Assembly: GCA_009773415.1 (NCBI GenBank)
Contig: WSNO01000020.1
Span: 1-48,576, forward strand
Length of the DNA: 48,576 nucleotides
From: Nitrospirota bacterium
GTDB taxonomy: Bacteria > Nitrospirota > Thermodesulfovibrionia > Thermodesulfovibrionales > Dissulfurispiraceae
Reading direction: 5' to 3'
Shown: piece after piece, positions 39,630-48,576 of the stretch
How the letters are laid out: the number at the start of each line of letters is the position of its first letter
How positions within the stretch are numbered: the first letter of the stretch is position 1
Made by a program: the position numbers and the translations under genes
Notes under the pieces: model-generated
Database searches by the model: none
What the model was told of the DNA's origin: nothing
What the model saw: the letters and a program-made list of their open reading frames with translations, nothing else

Positions 39630-41207
39630 GTGAAGGAATACCATCCCATACTCAAAACGCAGATTCAGGAACACATCGGGGAGGCTACTCCCGTCATTGT
39701 GTATCTGAAGTCTTTTCTTGCAAGCGTCAGCGAAACATACTGGAATCTCCACGCCCTTCAGTCCGCTCCCGAACATCGCACATCTCCACCGCGCGTCAGC
39801 GAGCTGTATCAGTCAATTTTTGAAAACAGCGGCACCGCCATGTCCGTTATCAGCGATGACACAACTATCGTGCTGTCAAATAATGCTTTCGCTCGTGTAA
39901 CAGGCTATACGAGAAGTGAGCTGGAAAACCGGAAGAACCTTGCCGAATTTTTCTCTTCTCGTGATTTAGAACCAATCCTGTCGATGACGATGCCCCGGCG
40001 AAATGAGACGGATACCGGTTTGCACTATTGTGAAACAACGATGATTGATCGCGAAGGAGCAGCTCATCATATTTTACTCTGTCTTTCGCCGATTCCCTTC
40101 ACAGGCCAGTTTATCGTGTCATTTGCCGATATTTCAGAACGGAAAAAGGCTGAGGAAGAAGTACTGCGGCAGCGGTCAGAGCTGAAGCGCATGAATGCAA
40201 AACTGCGCGCACTGTTTGACGTCTCGGCGGTTGCCGCCCGGTCGCTCGACCTCGATACTCTTTTAACCGACGCGCTGTTTGCGATAACCGGAATCGATCT
40301 TCTGAACCTCGAACGCAAAGGCATGGTCTATGTGCTGAATGAGGGAAGCGCACAGCTGATGGCCCACATCGGCATTCCTCAAGAGATCCTTGCAGTTCAT
40401 CGGGACATTGACACAGAAGCAGCGCTCTGCATGAGCAGTGTGCGTGCCGGGAGCGCGGCGGATCCAATCATTTTCTGCAACAACCCCAGGCTTGACTGTG
40501 CTTATGCCGCGCAGAAAGCTGATCAAGTCATGCTTCAGCCTCACGTTATTGTTCATCTGTACTCCCATAACGCAATAACCGGGATTATGTGTCTGTATCC
40601 GAAAAACCACCTGAATCAGGACATGGGAGCGCGGGAACTGCTGCACACAATATCCAATCAGTTAGGCCTTTCAATAGAAAATGCGCTGCTCTATGAGAAG
40701 ACAAAGATTCTTTCTCTCCATGACCCGCTGACCGGACTCCCGAACCGTCGCTTCCTGAATCTGGAAATAGAGCGCAATTTCTTCAAGGCAAAGCGGTACG
40801 GGACTCCGCTCGCCCTGCTCATCTTCGATATCGACAACTTCAAGAAATATAACGATTCCTTCGGTCACACCGCCGGAGATTCCCTGCTGGCTGACATTGC
40901 CCGCATCATGCTTCGTGAGATACGCGAGTCTGACCTTGCCGTGCGATACGGGGGGGAGGAGTTTCTGATTCTGTTTCCGGAGACGAGCTTTCAGCAGGCA
41001 TTTGAAGTCGCCGAGCGAATCCGCAGTTCAATTACGGACAAAACACCCGTAACGGTCAGTATCGGGGTTTCCGCATTCGACGGGGCGATGAACAGTCACG
41101 AAGACATTATCAATAACGCCGACCGTGCGCTCTACCAGGCAAAGGCATACGGAAAAAACCGGGTTGAGGGCATCAGCCACCAGCTCAGGCTGCCGCTCAC
41201 CGACTGA
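39630..41207 (+). CDS. Diguanylate cyclase with PAS and GAF sensor domains
   Basis: 525 residues from GTG 39630 (start moderately certain). PAS at about 60-180 (SIFENSGTAMSVISDDTTIV, ISERKKAEEE at its end). GAF at about 190-355 (LFDVSAVAARSLDLDTLLTD to QLGLSIENALLYEKTK), containing several Cys (CMSSVRAG, CNNPRLDCAYA) that could hold a ligand. GGDEF at about 360-520 with active site GGEEF (441-445) and an intact inhibitory site RESD (432-435) five residues before it, so it should make c-di-GMP with product inhibition. No membrane segment: a cytoplasmic sensor. Convergent with purL, with 6 nt between the stops. Confidence 0.94.
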   Translation: MKEYHPILKTQIQEHIGEATPVIVYLKSFLASVSETYWNLHALQSAPEHRTSPPRVSELYQSIFENSGTAMSVISDDTTIVLSNNAFARVTGYTRSELENRKNLAEFFSSRDLEPILSMTMPRRNETDTGLHYCETTMIDREGAAHHILLCLSPIPFTGQFIVSFADISERKKAEEEVLRQRSELKRMNAKLRALFDVSAVAARSLDLDTLLTDALFAITGIDLLNLERKGMVYVLNEGSAQLMAHIGIPQEILAVHRDIDTEAALCMSSVRAGSAADPIIFCNNPRLDCAYAAQKADQVMLQPHVIVHLYSHNAITGIMCLYPKNHLNQDMGARELLHTISNQLGLSIENALLYEKTKILSLHDPLTGLPNRRFLNLEIERNFFKAKRYGTPLALLIFDIDNFKKYNDSFGHTAGDSLLADIARIMLREIRESDLAVRYGGEEFLILFPETSFQQAFEVAERIRSSITDKTPVTVSIGVSAFDGAMNSHEDIINNADRALYQAKAYGKNRVEGISHQLRLPLTD

Positions 41208-41213
41208 TTCCGT

Positions 41214-44200
41214 TTATTGCTTCTGCGCCCCTTCACACCACTTCCGGGCGTTCTGAAACATCCTGAGCCACGGCGATGCCTTAAGATCACGCTTGAGCGT
41301 CTCGGGCATCCACGCCCACTGCCATTTCAGAAACGCCCTTTCCGGATGCGGCATCATCGCAATGTGCCTGCCGTCGGGCGAACAAAGTGACGCGATACCG
41401 AGCGGAGAGCCGTTTGGGTTGAACGGATAGACTTCCGTCGGATTCCCGTCGTCATCAACATACCGCATCGGAGCCAGATTTTCTGACAGCACGGCACTCA
41501 GCATCGCCGGATCCGGGAAATGCGCCATACCCTCGCCGTGCGCGACCCATATGCCGAGAACTGAATCTTCCATGCCGGAGAGCATGATGGAAGGGCTTTT
41601 CAGAATCTTCACGGTTGCAAAGCGAGATTCAAACCGGCCGGACCGGTTATGAATAAACCGTGGCTGGAGTGGATCAGGAATCCCCTGCCACGGCACCCAG
41701 CCTAGAAGCGCGGCAAGCTGGCATCCATTGCAGACGCCGAGACTGAAGGTGTCGGTACGCAGGTAAAAACGCTGAAACTGCTCGACAATAGTGCCGTGGA
41801 ATCGTATCGTCGCAGCCCATCCCTTGGCCGAATCCAGAACATCGGCATAGCTGAAGCCGCCGACAAAAACAACCCCACGGAACGAGGTGAGTTCAATGCG
41901 TCCGGCCAGCAGATCGCTCATCGTGACGTCCCAGGACTCAAATCCGGCGCTATGAAATGCGGAATGCATCTCGCGGTCACCGTTGCTTCCTTCTTCACGG
42001 ATAATCGCCACTTTCGGTTTTGCATTGCGCTTGACAATAATATCCGGCGTCGGTTCCGGAACAAACGACACGATATAGGACGGGCCGGGCTGATCATATA
42101 TTGCAGCCTTTTCTGAGATCGCACATTCCGGGTTCATTTGCAGAAGTTCTAATTGATGGCTCGTTTCTTCCCAGATGCCGCGAAGTGCGCACATGTCATC
42201 GCTCAGCACGACCGTGTTGCCGAATAGAACACGAATTGTTTTTGCCTCGGTTGGCGAACCAATCTCCTGACAGGCAACGCCTGCCTTCCGGAAGACGTCG
42301 TCGACCGCATCGCAATTTTCATCGGCAACTTCCAGCACAAGCCCTAGCTCTTCAGCAAACAGCTGCTTAATGACCTCAACATGACCGTCGTCAGTCCGGA
42401 CATGTGAATGCTGGCCCCGCATTTTGATATCCAGTCCGCAGTTGCCTGCAAATGCCATTTCCAGTAGTGTTACTATAAGGCCGCCGTCGCTCCGATCATG
42501 GCCGGCCAGAATAAGACCCCTCTCGATACACTCCTGAACTGCGCGGAATGCATTTTTCAACAAAGACAGGTTTTCTACGTCAGGCGACTGGTCGCCAACT
42601 TGGCCGTAACACTGCGCGAGGGATGAACCGCCCAGCCGGTCTCTTCCCTGCCCGAGGTCAACGAACAGCAGCGTGCTTCTGCCGGGTTGTTTGATGTCGG
42701 GAGTAATAACCTTCTCAATATCAGGCACCGGCGCATACGCTGAAATGACGAGGGTTCCGGGCGATTTCACCACCTCCGCGGATCCGTCCGGGTTCGTAAC
42801 CCGCGCTGCCATGGAGAGGCTGTCCTTGCCACCGTCAAGTGCAATGCCAAGCTCGATCATAATATCGCGCATCGCAACAGCCGCATCATAAAGACGGGCG
42901 CCCTCTCCCGACAGCTTCGGCGCCCACATCCAGTTTCCGGAACATCTGATATTCTCAAGAGCGCTGATTTTTGCCCACACAATATTCGTCAGAGCTTCGC
43001 CAACGCTCAGCCGGGCCATAGCTGCGGGGTCAATCAATCCCTTGATGGGCTGTTCACCGATGGCGATTGCCGCACCCGTCTGCCCAAAATGGCTCTGCGC
43101 AACAACAGCGACATCCGATACGGTAAGCTGCAACGGCCCGGCGCACTGCTGACGAACAATAAGCCCGGTTACAGAACGGTCAACCTTGTTCGTCAGGAAG
43201 CGCTTTGAGCCGACCGAAACAAGGCGCACTACGCGGTCAAGTGCGTTACGAACCGTCAGATCAGCCGGAAGCCTCAGCGGTTCGCAGCCAAGGGGTATGC
43301 GCTCCATCCGAAACGTCTTCTGAGGCATATCGCCAAGCACCTTTTCGAGGTTCAGGCTTACCGGAATACGCTGGATTCCTTCAGGAGCCAGCGGGTCATA
43401 CAGGACTGCGAACCCATCGCCGCTAATATCGCCGATCACGGCAAACGGCACTTTTTCGCGTGCACAGAGCTGCCCGAATACCAATACATGTTCCGCCCTG
43501 AGCAGAATAGCGCTGTTTTCCTGATATTCCGCCCCCCATATTTCGAGTACTGAGAGAGACTCGTCGCCCAGCAGGATATTTCTCACATTGATCTTTGCAC
43601 CGGCAGGATAAATGATCTCCTTGACCACATTGCAGTTTCCGCCCGCACCCTGATCATGAATACTGACAATGGGGTTTTCCGCGCCCATCTCGACACATGC
43701 ACGGATAACCCGATTCAGCTTCTGCTCCATTTCAGCATCGCCGCGCTGGACGGCATTAAAGTCGAGTTCTTCGACATTTTCACCCTGAATCATGCTCGAT
43801 GCCGCACCGCCGCCCATGCCGATGCGATATGCCGGTCCGCCAACCTTTACGACAACCATTCCCTTCTCAGGTTCAGCCTTTTCAACGTGGCGACTGTCAA
43901 TCTGGCCAATGCCGGAGGTAAACATGATGGGTTTCAGCCACTCGCGCCGCTCGCCGTTCGGCATCCTCAAACCAAAGGAACGAGTAAAGCCCTGAATCAT
44001 CGGCTCGCCGAATTTGTTGCCGTAGTCTGATGCGCCGTTGCTCGCCTCGATCTCGATTTCGAGCGGTTTAGCGAGATTCGACGGATTGACAAACCTCGGG
44101 TCTTCCCACGGCTGCTCATAACCGGGGATGCGCAGATTGCCGACGCAGTATGCGCCGGTTCCCGCCACGACGAGGCTGCCCCGCCCGGTCGCATGCACAT

Positions 44201-45209
44201 CTCGCAGACGGCCGCCCGTGCCGGTTTCGGCACCGGGGAACGGCGCCACTCCGGTCGGAAAATTATGCGTCTCGGCGGTAAAGATGATGTGATAGGTCAG
44301 TTCCTGCTCCCGATAAGGCGACGGCTTGTCCTGTCTTTCAGGAAGAATCGTTCGGATTGCAAAGCCCCGGATCGCACTGGAGTTGTCCTTAAAGGCGATA
44401 ACGCTGTTGTTCGGATTGCGCTTGTATGGTTCTTTGACAATACGCATGAGGTGATCCGGCATCTCCTGACCGTCAATGACAAGACGTCCGCCGAAAAACC
44501 AGTGGCGGGAATGCTCGCTGTTGGACTGGCCAAGGTCAAAACACTCGACTGTCGTCGGATTCCGCTTCATATCCTTTACAAACAGGTTGAAATAGTAGTC
44601 GATATCCCGGTCATCGAGCCCGAGACCCATCTTCTGATTAATTTGAATAAGGGCTTCTTTGCCAACCTCTATCAAAGGCACTTCAGTGACCGGTTCGGGT
44701 GTGATGCCGGTTTCAAATGACCGCAGTCGTGCAGGATATTCGCATTCAGTCATCCTGTCGTGAACCAAGGGAAGAAACGCCTTCTTGTCGAAAGCAGCCA
44801 CGCTCGTCTGCTCCGGAAAGACAAGCCGGTAGCGTCGGGAGCGCTCGATGCGCTCAACCTTTGACAACCTTGCCGCATGACAGACGGAGACAGCATTTGT
44901 TGACCATGCGGTCGAAAAATTCATGCGCGGCCCAACCTCGATAATCAGCGACAGGGCATCTGCCGCCTGGGCAAGAAAGCTCTGGAACGCGTACTGATGC
45001 GGCTGGAATGTTTCAGCCAGAAGCCATCCGAGTGTCTGAAGCTCAATGCCCTGCAGCGGTTCGGTGACAGCGATATTGAAGCAATATTCGGTTTCAATGT
45101 CCATGACATCGGGGGCAACACGATCACGCACCGACTTGAGAAGCACCTCTTTTTTATAGGGAGAAAGCGCAGGATAGCGATAGGAATGCAAAAGGGTTCG
45201 GACTGCCAT
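41214..45209 (-). CDS. purL: Phosphoribosylformylglycinamidine synthase, single-chain with glutaminase
   Basis: 1331 residues from ATG 45209 (AAGGAG 9 nt upstream; the ATG at 45227 covers that site). Layout: N-terminal PurS-like region (1-170), linker, FGAM synthase core (HNFPTGVAPFPGAETGTGGR near 325, MGGGAASSM, DQGAGGNCNVVKEI), a second AIRS-like half, and a C-terminal class I glutaminase with GVCNGCQL (Cys1160) and the His-Glu of MPHPERAF (about 1288). It converts FGAR plus glutamine plus ATP to FGAM in purine synthesis. Many bacteria of related habitats use split PurS/Q/L; a one-chain form is noteworthy. Downstream of aroC by 53 bp. Confidence 0.95.
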   Translation of the reverse strand: MAVRTLLHSYRYPALSPYKKEVLLKSVRDRVAPDVMDIETEYCFNIAVTEPLQGIELQTLGWLLAETFQPHQYAFQSFLAQAADALSLIIEVGPRMNFSTAWSTNAVSVCHAARLSKVERIERSRRYRLVFPEQTSVAAFDKKAFLPLVHDRMTECEYPARLRSFETGITPEPVTEVPLIEVGKEALIQINQKMGLGLDDRDIDYYFNLFVKDMKRNPTTVECFDLGQSNSEHSRHWFFGGRLVIDGQEMPDHLMRIVKEPYKRNPNNSVIAFKDNSSAIRGFAIRTILPERQDKPSPYREQELTYHIIFTAETHNFPTGVAPFPGAETGTGGRLRDVHATGRGSLVVAGTGAYCVGNLRIPGYEQPWEDPRFVNPSNLAKPLEIEIEASNGASDYGNKFGEPMIQGFTRSFGLRMPNGERREWLKPIMFTSGIGQIDSRHVEKAEPEKGMVVVKVGGPAYRIGMGGGAASSMIQGENVEELDFNAVQRGDAEMEQKLNRVIRACVEMGAENPIVSIHDQGAGGNCNVVKEIIYPAGAKINVRNILLGDESLSVLEIWGAEYQENSAILLRAEHVLVFGQLCAREKVPFAVIGDISGDGFAVLYDPLAPEGIQRIPVSLNLEKVLGDMPQKTFRMERIPLGCEPLRLPADLTVRNALDRVVRLVSVGSKRFLTNKVDRSVTGLIVRQQCAGPLQLTVSDVAVVAQSHFGQTGAAIAIGEQPIKGLIDPAAMARLSVGEALTNIVWAKISALENIRCSGNWMWAPKLSGEGARLYDAAVAMRDIMIELGIALDGGKDSLSMAARVTNPDGSAEVVKSPGTLVISAYAPVPDIEKVITPDIKQPGRSTLLFVDLGQGRDRLGGSSLAQCYGQVGDQSPDVENLSLLKNAFRAVQECIERGLILAGHDRSDGGLIVTLLEMAFAGNCGLDIKMRGQHSHVRTDDGHVEVIKQLFAEELGLVLEVADENCDAVDDVFRKAGVACQEIGSPTEAKTIRVLFGNTVVLSDDMCALRGIWEETSHQLELLQMNPECAISEKAAIYDQPGPSYIVSFVPEPTPDIIVKRNAKPKVAIIREEGSNGDREMHSAFHSAGFESWDVTMSDLLAGRIELTSFRGVVFVGGFSYADVLDSAKGWAATIRFHGTIVEQFQRFYLRTDTFSLGVCNGCQLAALLGWVPWQGIPDPLQPRFIHNRSGRFESRFATVKILKSPSIMLSGMEDSVLGIWVAHGEGMAHFPDPAMLSAVLSENLAPMRYVDDDGNPTEVYPFNPNGSPLGIASLCSPDGRHIAMMPHPERAFLKWQWAWMPETLKRDLKASPWLRMFQNARKWCEGAQKQ

Positions 45210-45238
45210 GAACGGAATCTCCTTCAAAGACTGGAATG

Positions 45239-45264
45239 AAGAAGCGGTATATTTCCCGCTTCTT
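45239..45264 (-). terminator. Hairpin between aroC and purL
   Basis: Nine-bp inverted repeat (AAGAAGCGG/CCGCTTCTT, 8-nt loop) that begins inside the aroC stop codon and is followed by only a weak T-rich tail. It may attenuate readthrough from aroC into purL. Confidence 0.5.
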
Positions 45265-46465
45265 AACTGTTTATCTGTTTCAGATAGGAATCGTAGTTGC
45301 GCATTGTTTCGGCGAGGCTGTCGCCGCCGAACTTTTCAAGCATCGCGTCCGACAGCACCAGCGCCACCATCGCTTCGCCGACGACTGCAGCGGCCGGCAC
45401 CGCGCAGGTGTCTGAACGCTCATAGGCTGCTTCGAACGGCTTCTTCGTGCTCAAATCCACGGAACGCAACGCCTTTCTGAGCGTCGGAATCGGCTTCATG
45501 GCGCCGCGAACGATGACCGGCATGCCGTTTGTCATGCCGCCCTCAATGCCCCCGGCACGATTTGTTTCACGATAATAGGGCGAACAGTTCATCCGGTTTT
45601 TTGCCTTAGCCGCTCGCTTTTTGTCAAAAAATATCTCATCCATGACCTCAGAACCAAAGCGTTCGGACACGCCGAAGCCGAGGCCGATTTCAACTCCCTT
45701 GATCGCCTGAATGCTCATCACTGCATAAGCCAAGCGGGCATCGAGCTTCGCATCCCACTGGACATGGCTGCCGAGGCCGATGGGAAGATTGAGCGCAACG
45801 ACCTCAAAAACTCCGCCGACCGTGTCGCCCTGCTGTATCGCCCGATCGATCTGCTTTATCATCTTCTGTGAAACCTTCTCATCCGGGCATCTGACAGGGG
45901 ATGCGTCAGCAGCTTCAAACAGCGTCCTGTCAAGACAGGAACTGTCGACAGGCGGCATCTTTGCCGTGCCGATCTGTGTCACATATGAGCCGATGGTAAC
46001 GCCGAACCGGGCAAGAAACTGCTTCGCGATTGCGCCGATAGCGACGCGTGCTGCGGTTTCACGGGCGCTGGAACGCTCCAGAACATTGCGGACGTCGTCG
46101 TGTGCATACTTCAGTGCACCTGCCAAATCGGCATGCCCCGGCCGCGGCCTGGTCACGGCGGCAACAGACCCGCTATGCAGAGCCTCAGGCGACATTCCCT
46201 CCAGCCAGTTTTTGTGGTCACGGTTTTCTATGAAAACGGCTATCGGGGAACCGAGCGTTTTCCCCCAACGCACCCCTGAGAGAAGTTCTGCATGGTCCTG
46301 CTCGATCTTCATTCTACCGCCGCGGCCGTATCCGCCCTGCCTGCGGCGCAATTCATTGTCAATCGCATCCCGCTGTACCGGAACCCCGGACGGAAGCCCT
46401 TCCAGCATTCCGACCAGCCCCCTTCCGTGTGACTCCCCAGTGGTAAAAAATCTTAATTTTCCCAT
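45263..46465 (-). CDS. aroC: Chorismate synthase
   Basis: 400 residues. MGKLRFFTTGESHGRGLVGML has the FMN-binding GESHG; RRQGGYGRGGRM (about 42-53), RPRPGHADLAGALKY (about 110-125), SSARETAARVA and GGIEGGMTNGMPVIVRGAMKP are all signatures. It makes chorismate from EPSP, using reduced FMN, the last step of the shikimate pathway. Start ATG 46465 lacks a ribosome site; a good promoter ends 8 nt upstream, so the mRNA is probably leaderless. It precedes purL in the same direction. Confidence 0.96.
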   Translation of the reverse strand: MGKLRFFTTGESHGRGLVGMLEGLPSGVPVQRDAIDNELRRRQGGYGRGGRMKIEQDHAELLSGVRWGKTLGSPIAVFIENRDHKNWLEGMSPEALHSGSVAAVTRPRPGHADLAGALKYAHDDVRNVLERSSARETAARVAIGAIAKQFLARFGVTIGSYVTQIGTAKMPPVDSSCLDRTLFEAADASPVRCPDEKVSQKMIKQIDRAIQQGDTVGGVFEVVALNLPIGLGSHVQWDAKLDARLAYAVMSIQAIKGVEIGLGFGVSERFGSEVMDEIFFDKKRAAKAKNRMNCSPYYRETNRAGGIEGGMTNGMPVIVRGAMKPIPTLRKALRSVDLSTKKPFEAAYERSDTCAVPAAAVVGEAMVALVLSDAMLEKFGGDSLAETMRNYDSYLKQINS

Positions 46466-46473
46466 ACTTATAT

Positions 46474-46502
46474 AAGATACCGGATTCGACAGATGAGGTC
46501 AA
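46474..46502 (-). promoter_or_regulatory. Promoter of aroC, placed for a leaderless mRNA
   Basis: TTGACC (46502-46497), 17-nt spacer, TATCTT (46479-46474). The ATG is 9 nt after the -10, so transcription would start about 1-2 nt before it. Confidence 0.6.
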
Positions 46503-46646
46503 ACGAGAGAACTACATGAAATGAAAAAGTCTGATGCGGCAGAGCGCCGGCCACTGCTGGAGACATTTTCACCAGAACTGACAGGCCTTACATGCTTTGG
46601 CAGGCGCATTTTCGTCGATGGCCGATCGAAAACGGAACAGAGTGGT

Positions 46647-47093
46647 TCAGGTTCTTAATTGACGCTCAACGTGGGGATTCAGATGGATGCGGATGATAAC
46701 CTTTTTGTCTTTTTTCCGATAGGTCACTTCAAGGACTTCATCCGGTCCGAAAGCATGGGCTAAATATAAGGGCCTTACTTCAAATCCCACAACGGTATTG
46801 TCCTCATCCAGTATCTTTGCAAGACTCATGCGCTGAAAAACACTGTGATTGGTAACAAAATCAGCCGCCCGGTCAAGCGCTTCATCAGCGGAGAGGTGAG
46901 GAATAACGGTAAAGTCAAAATCAGGCGCGTAGGGCTCAAAAATCAGGTCGTCATCGTCGCGGTCGAGAAACGCGATGCGGCCGAGATGCTGCGGCTGTGA
47001 CCCGCTGTGAAGAATGAGGCGAAATGTTCCCTCGACCTCATCCGGGGAGGCGAACTGAAGGGTAAGCCTGGGCAATCCTGATAAGCCGAACAT
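46647..47093 (-). CDS. Hypothetical soluble protein
   Basis: 148 residues from ATG 47093 with GGGAG 6 nt upstream. No signal peptide or membrane segment. Beta-rich alternation (LPRLTLQFASPDEVEGTFRL, IAFLDRDDDDLIFEPY, VVGFEVRPLYLA) with an acidic DRDDDD patch (about 45-50) and a basic end (YRKKDKKVIIRIHLNPHVER). I do not recognise the family. It is a single gene between aroC and the DUF4139 gene; the 181-bp gap toward aroC holds the aroC promoter and a weak 45-codon frame on the plus strand. Confidence 0.8.
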   Translation of the reverse strand: MFGLSGLPRLTLQFASPDEVEGTFRLILHSGSQPQHLGRIAFLDRDDDDLIFEPYAPDFDFTVIPHLSADEALDRAADFVTNHSVFQRMSLAKILDEDNTVVGFEVRPLYLAHAFGPDEVLEVTYRKKDKKVIIRIHLNPHVERQLRT

Positions 47094-47249
47094 GGAATGC
47101 TCCCGTGTACTGACTCTCGTTGCGACGTTTGTTATATTTAATCATTGCGGTTCCGGCATGTCAAGCGACACGCTCTCTCTCCAGATAGCTTTTTGCGGGC
47201 GACTGCGGTAGACTTTCCAATACCAACAAAGCCCACGGAGGATGCCTTC

Positions 47250-48494
47250 ATGAAAACAGTTCTAATGCTGTTGCTCACGCTGATCTTTTATTCCGGCAGC
47301 CATGCTGCCGGAATAAAAGCCGCTGGAACTTCAACCGCTGAAGATCAGACAACCGTATCCATAACGATTTATAACAGCAATATCGGTCTGGTGAAGGATC
47401 AGCGAACGGTCCGGCTAGCCAAAGGCACCAGCACATTGCGTTTTATGGACGTTGCCGAGCAGGTCATGCCGGCGACCGTGCATATGAAGTCGCTCACAAA
47501 TCCGGATGGGCTTAGGATTCTTGAGCAGAATTATGAATACGACCTTCTGAATCCACAGAAACTGCTCGACAAGTATGTCGGCAAAGATGTGAAGCTCTAT
47601 CAGAAAAATCCCTACAGCGATAAAGAAGAGATTGTAAGGGCAAGGCTGCTTTCTAACAACAGCGGTGCGATCTACCAGATTGGCGATGAGATTACCTTCG
47701 GCCACCCCGGCCGCGTCATCTTCCCCGGAGTTCCGGATACCTTGATTGCAAAACCCACACTGCTCTGGCTGCTTGCAAACAGCGGTGTCTCAGAACAGAA
47801 GATTGAGACTTCCTATCTTACCAACGGGATTACCTGGCGTGCTGACTATGTCATCACCCTTAATGACCGGGATGACCGTTCTGATATTTCAGGCTGGGTC
47901 ACGATAGACAACAAGAGCGGAGGATCCTATCAGAACGCAAACGTGAAGCTCGTTGCCGGGGATGTAAACCGGGTAAAGGATGACGCTGAATACACTCGCA
48001 AGATGTATAGAGCAGCAACTGATGCTGCGCCCGCGCAGCAGTTCAGGGAAGAATCGCTGTTCGAGTATCACCTCTACACCCTGCTGCGTCCTTCCACAAT
48101 CAAGCAGAACCAGACCAAGCAAATCAGCTTCGTCACCGCCGATGAGATTCCGGTAAAAAAGGAGCTTGTGCTGCGTGGTGACCAGTCGTATTACTGGAAC
48201 CAGATTTCCGACACATCGCAGAAGCAGAAAATCGGAGTCTATCTCGAGATAGCAAACAGAAAAGAAAACAACCTCGGCATGCCGCTTCCGAAGGGCATAA
48301 TCCGGGCATATAAAAAAGACCGGGAAGGCAGTCTTCAGTTCATCGGCGAAGACCGTATCGACCATACGCCCAAAGATGAAAAGATTCTCATAAAACTTGG
48401 TGATGCGTTCGATGTTGTCGCGAGCCGGAAACAGACAGACTGGAAGAAAATCGCGAACAATATTTATGAGGCAAGCTCACTACTGTCCGGTTAA
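47250..48494 (+). CDS. Secreted DUF4139-family protein, C-terminus apparently truncated
   Basis: 414 residues from ATG 47250 (GGAGG 8 nt upstream). Signal peptide 1-20 (MKTVLMLLLTLIFYSGSHAA). DUF4139 features: SITIYNSNIGLVKDQRTVRL, WRADYVITLNDRDD near 210, the central polar linker and GDAFDVVASRKQTDWKKI near 395. In family members I know, the chain goes on for about 70-80 residues after this point with a beta-rich closing domain. Here YEAS is followed by SLLSG and a stop, and the following bases do not resume the family sequence in any frame I could follow. This suggests truncation by rearrangement or insertion. Function unknown, extracytoplasmic. Confidence 0.85.
   Translation: MKTVLMLLLTLIFYSGSHAAGIKAAGTSTAEDQTTVSITIYNSNIGLVKDQRTVRLAKGTSTLRFMDVAEQVMPATVHMKSLTNPDGLRILEQNYEYDLLNPQKLLDKYVGKDVKLYQKNPYSDKEEIVRARLLSNNSGAIYQIGDEITFGHPGRVIFPGVPDTLIAKPTLLWLLANSGVSEQKIETSYLTNGITWRADYVITLNDRDDRSDISGWVTIDNKSGGSYQNANVKLVAGDVNRVKDDAEYTRKMYRAATDAAPAQQFREESLFEYHLYTLLRPSTIKQNQTKQISFVTADEIPVKKELVLRGDQSYYWNQISDTSQKQKIGVYLEIANRKENNLGMPLPKGIIRAYKKDREGSLQFIGEDRIDHTPKDEKILIKLGDAFDVVASRKQTDWKKIANNIYEASSLLSG
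47286..47318. repeat. Perfect 14-bp hairpin inside a signal-peptide coding region
   Basis: Arms 47286-47299 and 47305-47318 (TTTTATTCCGGCAG and complement) with loop CCATG, about 37 nt into the DUF4139 gene. It spans codons for the end of the signal peptide. It could slow translation, cause early termination on the minus strand (T-run at its end) or be a chance consequence of codon choice. Confidence 0.7.
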
Positions 48495-48576
48495 AAAAGG
48501 GTGCCTTGCAAGCCCTGTTCGTGGGCAGTAAGGAGCCTATCTGCCCTGAGGGTTAGTATATCTATCAGCGTTTTTC

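Noticed and set aside
46521-46658. 45-codon plus-strand frame between aroC and the hypothetical gene
   Set aside because: No Shine-Dalgarno, no recognisable features, and it overlaps the end of the gene on the other strand. Could be real but unsupported.
48490-48576. Possible integron attC-like or insertion-sequence end at the right edge
   Set aside because: Only short inverted words are present; core-site consensus does not match and the window ends before a judgement is possible.

Overview
The window (about 48.6 kb, moderate GC) looks like chromosomal DNA of a free-living, probably anaerobic, sulfur-metabolising Gram-negative bacterium. The best guesses are Nitrospirota (Thermodesulfovibrio-like) or a former deltaproteobacterial lineage. 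The grounds are several TauE/SafE-type sulfur anion exporters sitting with small membrane proteins of a kind I associate with sulfate reducers, many universal stress proteins, a c-di-AMP riboswitch, a lol lipoprotein exporter and a PEP/pyruvate-metabolism regulator. This placement is inference; there is no rRNA in the window. UGA is an ordinary stop here (for example in rplT, pheS and copZ-like), so the code is standard. I see no tRNA, CRISPR array or complete insertion sequence.

Layout. 1-1.5 kb: a truncated secreted Lys/Ala/Asp-rich repeat protein, then the most striking gene of the window. It is a YeeE/YedE-family sulfur transporter (1508 to 414, minus) read through two in-frame UGA codons. 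Both UGAs replace cysteines of conserved YeeE motifs, and each is followed at nearly the same distance by a hairpin of bacterial SECIS type, so it is very probably a double selenoprotein. 1.7-6.5 kb: potassium uptake (kup behind a c-di-AMP riboswitch with terminator, then trkH and trkA). 6.8-9.6 kb: UspA, small membrane protein, TauE exporter and CBS protein. 9.8-16.1 kb: a PEP-synthase-like protein with an unusual C-terminus, a BON lipoprotein, a histidine kinase/receiver pair and UspA.

15.7-22.7 kb: a long minus-strand array with a GntR/UTRA regulator, two TauE exporters, a lipoprotein and four uncharacterised membrane proteins, including a 30-residue one too short for usual gene calling. 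Palindromes overlap a promoter inside the array and another lies upstream of the regulator. 23-25.5 kb: a sigma-54 activator, the PEP synthase/PPDK regulatory kinase-phosphorylase and a CopZ-like protein. 25.6-32 kb: the translation operon thrS-infC-rpmI-rplT-pheS-pheT, in which infC and apparently thrS start at AUC and PheT lacks its usual tRNA-binding domain. 32-36 kb: lolD, a small protein and lolC/E, then lysS. 36-38.7 kb: tpiA, secG and an oligopeptide-type binding lipoprotein. 38.8-41.2 kb: a lipoprotein and a PAS-GAF-GGEEF diguanylate cyclase. 41.2-46.5 kb: a one-chain purL and aroC. The end holds a hypothetical protein and a DUF4139 protein that appears to lose its C-terminus close to the window edge.

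How it fits together: four putative sulfur/selenium anion transporters (one YeeE, three TauE) share the window with stress proteins. Potassium uptake is tied to c-di-AMP. Gluconeogenic PEP synthesis may be controlled by the PPSR-type enzyme. lysS, tpiA and aroC have good promoters placed so close to the start codon that their mRNAs are probably leaderless.
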